Source of the DNA: Methanoculleus sp. | GTDB taxonomy: Archaea; Halobacteriota; Methanomicrobia; Methanomicrobiales; Methanoculleaceae | DNA: 18,506 nt | Direction: 5' to 3' | Assembly: GCA_023230425.1 (NCBI GenBank) | Contig: JALNXI010000008.1 | Span: 1 to 18,506 of the forward strand | Shown here: piece after piece, positions 13,774 through 18,506 of the stretch | Numbering within the stretch: the first letter of the stretch is position 1 | Layout of the letters: every line of letters begins with the position of its first letter | Position numbers and translations under genes: made by a program | Notes under the pieces: model-generated | Told to the model about the DNA's origin: nothing | The model's input: only the letters and a program-made list of their open reading frames with translations | Databases searched by the model: none

Positions 13774-14907
13774 ATGCCTACGGATACCAGTCCGACTCTC
13801 CTTATCACCGGGGGGGCGGGATTCATCGGATCGCACATCGCTTCAGAACTGCTGCAGCATGGCTACCGGGTCCGCATCCTCGACAACCTGATACCAAGGG
13901 TGCACGGCCCCGAGCGGCAACGACCCGGTCATCTCGACCCGCGGGCCGAGCTCCTGGTCGGCGATATCCGGGACCCGCAACGCGTGCAGGAGGCCCTGGA
14001 AGGAGTCAACTCCGTCATTCACCTGGCTGCGGTCGTCGGGGAACGGTCGAGCATGTACCAGATCGAGAAGTACATGAGCGTCAACACCGCCGGGACCGCT
14101 GTCCTCCTCGAAGCCTTACTGGACCATCCGGTCGAGCGGCTCATCGTCGCCTCAAGCAGCGCCGTCTACGGGGAAGGTCTGTACTGCTCGTACAATGGCA
14201 CCACCTACCCTAAGATCCGGCGCTCTCCTGGGCAGGTGGCGAAGGGGGACTGGGAGCCCCGGAGCCCGGATGGTGAGGTGATCTATCCCCTCCCCACACC
14301 GGAGACGAAGGAGGCATCACCGCTCTCGGTCTACGCCATCTCCAAGTACGACCAGGAGGAGATGTGCAGGATGATCGGTGAATCCTACGGCATCCCGACG
14401 ACCATCCTCCGGCTCTTTTCCGTCTACGGCCCGCACCAGGGGTATGCCAACCCATACTCCGGCATGCTGACCGAGTATGCATCCCGCCTGCTCCAGGGTC
14501 TCCCGGTGCACCTCTTCGAGGACGGCTACCAGCAGCGCGACTTCGTGAGCGTCTACGACGTGGCACGTGCCTTCCGCCTGGCTCTTGAGTCCCCCGGAGC
14601 CCGGGGGGAGACGTTCAACATAGGGAGCGGCCGCCCCTACACGTTTTGGACCGTCACCGATCGCCTTGCGGCGATAACCCGACGGCAGGATCTCTCCCCC
14701 GAGGTCACAGGAACCAGCCGGGTCGGGGATATCCGCCACTGCATCGCGGACATCAGCCGTGCCCGGGAGGTTCTTGGCTACGAGCCGAAGGTCTCTCTCG
14801 AGGCAGGCCTGCTCGACCTGGTCGCGTGGATCGAGGCAGAGATCGCAGAGCGGCGGAAGGTCCCGGCGCCTCTCGAGGTGCCAAAACCGTCACGCCTCCC
14901 GGTCTGA
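13774..14907 (+). CDS. NAD-dependent sugar-nucleotide epimerase/dehydratase (extended SDR family)
   Basis: A Rossmann-fold enzyme acting on NDP-sugars, probably in surface polysaccharide or glycoprotein synthesis. The 377-residue product has the NAD loop GGAGFIGSH (13-21), VVGDIRDP-like acidic turn (LLVGDIRD), HLAAVVGE, catalytic serine region SSSAVYGEG, the Y187-x3-K191 pair (YAISK) and LRLFSVYGPHQ. The C-terminal substrate domain has QQRDFVSVYDVARAF and FNIGSGRPYTF. Between the serine and tyrosine motifs is a longer insert than in GalE, about 45 residues, rich in Pro and charge. The substrate cannot be assigned; UDP-glucose 4-epimerase, dTDP-glucose dehydratase or UDP-glucuronate-type activities are all possible. 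It appears monocistronic with its own promoter. Confidence 0.9.
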   Translation: MPTDTSPTLLITGGAGFIGSHIASELLQHGYRVRILDNLIPRVHGPERQRPGHLDPRAELLVGDIRDPQRVQEALEGVNSVIHLAAVVGERSSMYQIEKYMSVNTAGTAVLLEALLDHPVERLIVASSSAVYGEGLYCSYNGTTYPKIRRSPGQVAKGDWEPRSPDGEVIYPLPTPETKEASPLSVYAISKYDQEEMCRMIGESYGIPTTILRLFSVYGPHQGYANPYSGMLTEYASRLLQGLPVHLFEDGYQQRDFVSVYDVARAFRLALESPGARGETFNIGSGRPYTFWTVTDRLAAITRRQDLSPEVTGTSRVGDIRHCIADISRAREVLGYEPKVSLEAGLLDLVAWIEAEIAERRKVPAPLEVPKPSRLPV

Positions 14908-14927
14908 AGGCCGCCCGGAGCCCAACC

Positions 14928-14935
14928 TTTATTTT
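14928..14935 (+). promoter_or_regulatory. TATA box of the 69-residue membrane protein gene
   Basis: TTTATTTT, centred about 30 nt before the ATG at 14961, predicts a start near 14957 and a leader of only a few nucleotides. Confidence 0.45.
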
Positions 14936-14960
14936 CCCGGCGCAGTGTTGTGGCCCCAGC

Positions 14961-15170
14961 ATGCCCCAGAACCTCCGGATACGGGAAGTAAGGCTCGGGA
15001 TCGCCCTGATCGCCCTCCCCGGCGCCATCTATACCGTAAAATATGCCCTGTTCTTCGGGCAATGGCTCGTCACCTACGTGGAGTATCTCCAGCGGAATTA
15101 CCCCTACCTCTTCTCACTTGCGATGCGGAGTAACCCCTTCGACGAGACGGCGTCGCCGGTTGTACGGTGA
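14961..15170 (+). CDS. Small predicted membrane protein, 69 residues
   Basis: I do not recognise the family. A basic N-terminus (NLRIREVRLG) is followed by one long hydrophobic segment at about 12-38 (IALIALPGAIYTVKYALFFG). An aromatic-rich amphipathic stretch comes next (WLVTYVEYLQRNYPYLFSLAM), then a short polar tail. The larger frame around it extends back into the epimerase gene. The ATG at 14961 is chosen because a TATA box lies at the right distance and everything before it is antisense-like noise. It sits between the epimerase and the oxidoreductase operon, each with its own promoter, so context gives no function. Confidence 0.65.
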   Translation: MPQNLRIREVRLGIALIALPGAIYTVKYALFFGQWLVTYVEYLQRNYPYLFSLAMRSNPFDETASPVVR

Positions 15171-15184
15171 AAGGACCAGGGCAC

Positions 15185-15193
15185 AATATATAA
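15185..15193 (+). promoter_or_regulatory. TATA box of the 2-oxoacid:ferredoxin oxidoreductase operon
   Basis: AATATATAA, with expected transcription start near 15214. This leaves the ATG at 15223 with a leader of about 9 nt and rules against the ATG at 15205. Confidence 0.55.
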
Positions 15194-15222
15194 GCAGACA
15201 GGGCATGACACGCCTGATTACC

Positions 15223-16881
15223 ATGAGCGAATACTCCGTGCTGATCGGCGGAAAGGCCGGGGAGGGTATCAATACAGCAGGTCTCTCCATCGCCGGCCTC
15301 TTCTCCCGCCTCGGTTACCGCATCTACATGTACTTCGATTACCCCTCGCTCATCCGGGGCGGGCACAACTTCGCCATCATCCGGGCTTCGGAGAAGAAGG
15401 TCGGGGCGCACCGCACCCCGGTCGACGTCCTCCTTGCCTTCGACCAGAAGAGCATCGAGAACCACCGGGAGCGAGTCCACGACGGCACGACCGTCATCTA
15501 CGACGCCTCGCAGACGGTGCAGGCGGAAGGTTACGGCCTCCCGCTCGACCGGATCATCAAAGAAGAGAAGGCTCCCCCGATCACCGGGAACTCCGCGATG
15601 CTCGGGGCGCTTGCGCGGGTTGCAGGTATCGACCGGGCGATCTACGAGGACGTCCTCCGGGCGACCGTCCCCGCGAAGCACCTCCCGGCAAACCTCAGGG
15701 TTGCCGGGCGGGGCTACGACGCCGTCGTGGACGTCTTCACCGTCGAGCCGCTCGATCACCCAACGCTCCCTGTCCTGACGGGAAACGAGGTCACGGGGCT
15801 CGGACTCGTCTATGGCGGGCTCGAGTCCTATGTCGCCTACCCGATGACCCCGACGTCAAACCTCCTCCACTTCCTTGCCGGGCATGCTGAAGACCTCTCG
15901 ATCAAGGTCCTCCACCCGGAGAACGAGATCAGCGTCATACTGATGGCCCTCGGGCTCGCCTACGCTGGTGAGAAGGCGGCGGTCGGCACATCGGGCGGCG
16001 GGTTTTGCCTGATGACCGAAGGACTCTCGCTCGCCGGGATGTCGGAGATTCCCGTGACGATCGTGATGGGACAGCGGCCGGGCCCGAGCACCGGCATGCC
16101 GACCTACACCGCTCAGAGCGACCTCCACTTCGTCCTGAACGCAGGCCAGGGAGAGTTCCCACGATTCGTCGTCGCTCCCGGCGACCTCGAAGAAGCCTAC
16201 ACCTGGTCGGCGACCGCCCTGATGCTCTCCTGGAAGTACCAGGTCCCCGCGATCATCCTCACCGACAAGACGCTCGCGGAAGGGGCCTACTCCTACGATA
16301 TCGGGGCTGTTCCTCCGCCCCCGGACAGGGAACCCGTACTCTGGGACGGAGTTGGGGAGTATCGCCGGTATGCCCGGGGAGAGGGCGGGGTATCGCCGCT
16401 CGCGTTCCCGGGGAGGGAAGGCGCCGTCGTCAAAGTGAGCAGTTACGCCCACGACGAGGGCGGCCTCACCACGGAGAGGGCGGAGGGCGTCAGGGGGCTG
16501 CAGGAGAAGATGCTCCAGAAAGGCGAGAGCCTGAAGGCGGAGCTCGCGACCTATCCCACGGTGAAGGTCTACGGCCCTTACGACGCCGGGACGACGATCG
16601 TATGCTGGGGGTCGGAGAAGTGGGCATGCATCGAGGCTGCCGAGAGGTTTGGGGCGCGGGTCGTCCAGCCGCTCGTTCTTGCGCCGTTCCCCGTCCGACA
16701 CTGGAAGGAGGCGATGATCGGGGCGGGGAGAGTCGTGTGCGTCGAGAACAACGCCACCGGACAGCTTGCCCGCCTCCTCCGGCAACAGGGTTTCGACCCC
16801 GGTCGCCCGGTCCTGAAGTACGACGGGCGGCCGTTTGCGGTCGACGAACTCGCGGCACGACTCGGGGAGGTGCTCACATGA
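15223..16881 (+). CDS. 2-oxoacid:ferredoxin oxidoreductase, fused gamma-alpha subunit (KorA-type)
   Basis: The alpha chain of a thiamine-diphosphate enzyme that interconverts a 2-oxoacid plus CoA with acyl-CoA, CO2 and reduced ferredoxin. In the 552-residue product the N-terminal 185 residues form the gamma domain (GGKAGEGINTAG at 9-20, IRGGHN). The alpha domain follows, with YPMTPTSNLLHF near 206, HPENEISVI, GTSGGGFCLMTEGLSLAGMSEIPV near 255-280, and the C-terminal IVCWGSEK and VCVENNATGQLARLLR. This gamma-alpha fusion plus a separate beta, without a delta ferredoxin subunit, is the two-subunit form. 2-Oxoglutarate is the most common substrate of such KorAB enzymes, but 2-oxoisovalerate or another 2-oxoacid cannot be excluded. 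The ATG at 15223 is chosen from promoter spacing. Confidence 0.9.
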   Translation: MSEYSVLIGGKAGEGINTAGLSIAGLFSRLGYRIYMYFDYPSLIRGGHNFAIIRASEKKVGAHRTPVDVLLAFDQKSIENHRERVHDGTTVIYDASQTVQAEGYGLPLDRIIKEEKAPPITGNSAMLGALARVAGIDRAIYEDVLRATVPAKHLPANLRVAGRGYDAVVDVFTVEPLDHPTLPVLTGNEVTGLGLVYGGLESYVAYPMTPTSNLLHFLAGHAEDLSIKVLHPENEISVILMALGLAYAGEKAAVGTSGGGFCLMTEGLSLAGMSEIPVTIVMGQRPGPSTGMPTYTAQSDLHFVLNAGQGEFPRFVVAPGDLEEAYTWSATALMLSWKYQVPAIILTDKTLAEGAYSYDIGAVPPPPDREPVLWDGVGEYRRYARGEGGVSPLAFPGREGAVVKVSSYAHDEGGLTTERAEGVRGLQEKMLQKGESLKAELATYPTVKVYGPYDAGTTIVCWGSEKWACIEAAERFGARVVQPLVLAPFPVRHWKEAMIGAGRVVCVENNATGQLARLLRQQGFDPGRPVLKYDGRPFAVDELAARLGEVLT

Positions 16882-17762
16882 GCCCGGAGCAGTTTGCCGG
16901 AAAGCAGGCCGGCGAGCTCATCACTCCGGCAGAGAACACCTGGTGCCCCGGGTGCGGCAACTTCGCAATCCAGCATATGATGAAGTCGGCCGTCGCCGAA
17001 CTCTCGGAGGAGGAGGGGATACCGCTCGAAAACTTCGTCCTCCTCGGGGGGATCGGGTGCCACGGGAAACTGGTCGACTACTTAACCATCAACAGTTTCT
17101 ACGGCATCCACGGGCGGTCGATACCGGCGGCCACCGGGATGCGCCTCGCAAACCCGGACCTGAAGATCATCTGCCACGTTGGAGACGGCGACATCTACGC
17201 CGAGGGGCTCGACCACCTCATCTTCGCGGCCAAACGGAACAGCGACATCACGGTCATCGTCCACGACAACCGGGTCTACGGGCTGACGACAGGGCAGTAC
17301 ACCCCCACGTCACCCTTCGGGTTTCGCGGCCGCTCCACGCCCGGCGGGATAACGGAGCATCCCTTAAACCCCCTCGAAGTGATGCTCGCAGCCGGGGCCA
17401 CCCACATCGCGCGGGGCTACACGAAGAAGATCCGGCACCTCAAGGATCTCTTCAAGGAGGCGATCATGCACCGGGGGTTCTCGTTCATCGATGTCCTCCA
17501 GATCTGCGCGACCTACTTCAACCTCACCGACTACTACAACATTCACGCCTACGAGATGCAGGAGAGCGACGTCGAGACGGGCAGGTTCGAGAGCGCTCTC
17601 GGAAAGATCCGGGAGTGGGACTACGACCGGGACGCGCCGATCGCACTCGGGACGTTCTACTCGGTCGAGAAACCGATCTACGAGGAGAAGTTCCAGGCGC
17701 TCACCGCCGGGAAGCCGGACCGGAGGGCGCTCGTCCGGAAGGTGATCGAGGAGTGGCGCTGA
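16878..17762 (+). CDS. 2-oxoacid:ferredoxin oxidoreductase, beta subunit (KorB-type)
   Basis: The thiamine-diphosphate and [4Fe-4S] subunit of the same enzyme. In the 294-residue product, C23 and C26 (WCPGCGNF), C61 (GIGCHGK) and C210 (QICATYF) are the expected cluster ligands. GDGD at 102-105 and N131 (HDNRVYGLTTGQYTPTS) form the Mg-diphosphate site. The start overlaps the alpha stop by ATGA (16878-16881), with GGGAGGTG (16865-16872) 5 nt upstream, so the subunits are translationally coupled. The length is normal for the two-subunit family and all key residues are present. The longer frame upstream is an out-of-frame reading of the alpha gene. Confidence 0.92.
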   Translation: MSPEQFAGKQAGELITPAENTWCPGCGNFAIQHMMKSAVAELSEEEGIPLENFVLLGGIGCHGKLVDYLTINSFYGIHGRSIPAATGMRLANPDLKIICHVGDGDIYAEGLDHLIFAAKRNSDITVIVHDNRVYGLTTGQYTPTSPFGFRGRSTPGGITEHPLNPLEVMLAAGATHIARGYTKKIRHLKDLFKEAIMHRGFSFIDVLQICATYFNLTDYYNIHAYEMQESDVETGRFESALGKIREWDYDRDAPIALGTFYSVEKPIYEEKFQALTAGKPDRRALVRKVIEEWR

Positions 17763-17835
17763 TTTCATACCTCGCCCCTGCCTTCCTGGTGAGATCTCTC
17801 ATGTACCAACCAGCCGGACATTCAGGATCGTTGTA

Positions 17836-17892
17836 GTCTTCGGGGAGGTGAGAGCCCCCTCCCCGGCTCCTGCCCGAAGACCCCGCGGGGTC
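17836..17892 (+). terminator. Nested hairpins ending the oxidoreductase operon
   Basis: GTCTTCGGG (17836-17844) pairs with CCCGAAGAC (17873-17881). An overlapping inner stem pairs GGGGAGG (17842-17848) with CCTCCCC (17858-17864). A 14-bp perfect palindrome, GACCCCGCGGGGTC, follows at 17879-17892. T-rich sequence begins just after (TGTTTATTC, then TCCTATTTTTATA). Together this is a strong candidate transcription end. Confidence 0.6.
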
Positions 17893-18071
17893 GGGATGTT
17901 TATTCAAACACATTAATATAATCCTATTTTTATATAATAAGACCCGAAAAAAGGCGTTCGGGGGCGGGCCTGCCGCGGGAGTTGCGGCAAGGAGGACTCC
18001 AACCCTGCTGCCGGACGATCCTTCGAGGTGAACGGTTCCGTGAGCATCAGAAGTGGATACCCGGGTAAAGC
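17893..18071 (+). promoter_or_regulatory. AT-rich promoter and structured leader before the MFS gene
   Basis: TTTTATATAATAA (about 17928-17940) is the most AT-rich box in the window and predicts a start near 17959, about 112 nt before the MFS ATG. The leader holds TGCCGC/GCGGCA (17971-17976 / 17984-17989, 7-nt loop). It also holds the 10-bp palindrome TACCCGGGTA (18058-18067), 4 nt before the start codon. No good ribosome binding site is visible. The leader could be regulatory; I recognise no known riboswitch class. Confidence 0.4.
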
Positions 18072-18506
18072 ATGGTCTTTGAGACAAAAGAGAATCTGAC
18101 AGATGAAGAGATCAGCCACGGCTTAAAACTCGTCACCAGGGACGGCCTTGCCACCCAGGCGATGGTGACGCTGACCGGCGGCATATTCCTCGTAGCCTTT
18201 GCTCTGCAACTCGGGGCATCGAATACCGTCATCGGCCTCCTCGCCGCCATCCCGCCGCTTGCCGAACTCCTCCAGATGCCCGCCATCTACCTCGTCGACC
18301 GGGCGCAAAACCGGCGGCTGGTGGTCGTCGCGGCATCGCTCGCCGCCCGCCTCTTCTGGATACCCATCATCCTGATTCCGTTCTTCCTCTCCCCGGAGCA
18401 GGGGATCATCGTTCTCATCACCTCGATAGTCCTCTACTCAGCGTTCTCGGCGGTTTCCCACTGCGGCTGGAACTCCTGGATGCGAGATCTGATACCCCAG
18501 GACCGG
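18072..18506 (+). CDS. MFS-type transporter, 3' truncated by window edge
   Basis: An open frame of 145 codons running off the window. It starts MVFETKENLTDEE, a short cytoplasmic head, then GLATQAMVTLTGGIFLVAFALQLGAS (about 25-50, first helix). ASNTVIGLLAAIPPLAELLQMPAIYLVDR (about 49-77) is the second helix and the loop typical of MFS proteins, ending in D-R with basic residues. Third and fourth helices follow (VVVAASLAARLFWIPIILIPFF and IIVLITSIVLYSAFSAVSH). The ATG at 18072 is the first possible start, because a TAA lies two codons upstream in frame. The transported compound is unknown. Confidence 0.85.
   Translation, partial: MVFETKENLTDEEISHGLKLVTRDGLATQAMVTLTGGIFLVAFALQLGASNTVIGLLAAIPPLAELLQMPAIYLVDRAQNRRLVVVAASLAARLFWIPIILIPFFLSPEQGIIVLITSIVLYSAFSAVSHCGWNSWMRDLIPQDR

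Noticed and set aside
17960..18071. GGAGGACTCC and neighbouring bases look a little like a conserved RNase P RNA segment.
   Set aside because: The other conserved regions are not found, and the full RNA would have to overlap the clear MFS coding frame.

Overview
The window reads as a piece of a GC-rich euryarchaeal methanogen chromosome. Methanomicrobiales, perhaps Methanoculleus, is my best guess, but it rests on recognised protein types and not on a search. Support for Archaea: AT-rich TATA-like boxes sit about 25 nt upstream of the likely transcription starts of many genes, several of which look leaderless or nearly so; oligo-T tracts follow stop codons; the riboflavin/F420 reductase is of the archaeal/fungal type; and there is a stand-alone FMN-domain glutamate synthase and a two-subunit 2-oxoacid:ferredoxin oxidoreductase.

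Region 1 (1-3414, + strand) is a type I restriction-modification locus entered in the middle of hsdM. hsdM overlaps by ATGA an unusual gene that joins a DUF4062 domain to a RecG-like HATPase_c_4 module and a C-terminal winged-helix. This is followed by about 110 bp of short direct repeats and by an hsdS that breaks off early in its second target-recognition domain. That second domain is clearly more AT-rich than its surroundings. No hsdR is in the window. Region 2 (3415-4054) has no convincing gene. It holds very GC-rich inverted repeats and a separate 13-bp inverted repeat, and may be a degenerate or mobile boundary.

Region 3 (4055-8032) holds a ferritin-like putative diiron protein (-), an Hsp20 small heat-shock protein (+) with a perfect hairpin in its leader, a NifX/NifB-type cofactor-binding-domain protein (-) and a TreT-type trehalose glycosyltransferring synthase (-). 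Together these have a stress or metal flavour. Region 4 (8202-10433, - strand) is a two-gene signalling operon: a membrane PAS-PAS histidine kinase followed 3 nt later by a single-domain response regulator.

Region 5 (10653-17762) is mainly metabolic: the pyrimidine reductase of riboflavin/F420 synthesis, a small lipoprotein (-), an FMN-binding glutamate synthase domain protein with an N-terminal cysteine cluster, an NAD-dependent sugar-nucleotide epimerase, a 69-residue membrane protein, and the alpha and beta subunits of a 2-oxoacid:ferredoxin oxidoreductase overlapping by ATGA. The oxidoreductase may supply or consume 2-oxoglutarate, which is also the glutamate synthase substrate, but they are separate transcription units. 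After a strong hairpin terminator and an AT-rich promoter-like stretch, the window ends inside an MFS transporter gene (18072-18506, open at the 3' end).

The best candidates for something undescribed are the hsdM/DUF4062-ATPase-HTH/repeat-array/hsdS arrangement and the structured elements just downstream of it.
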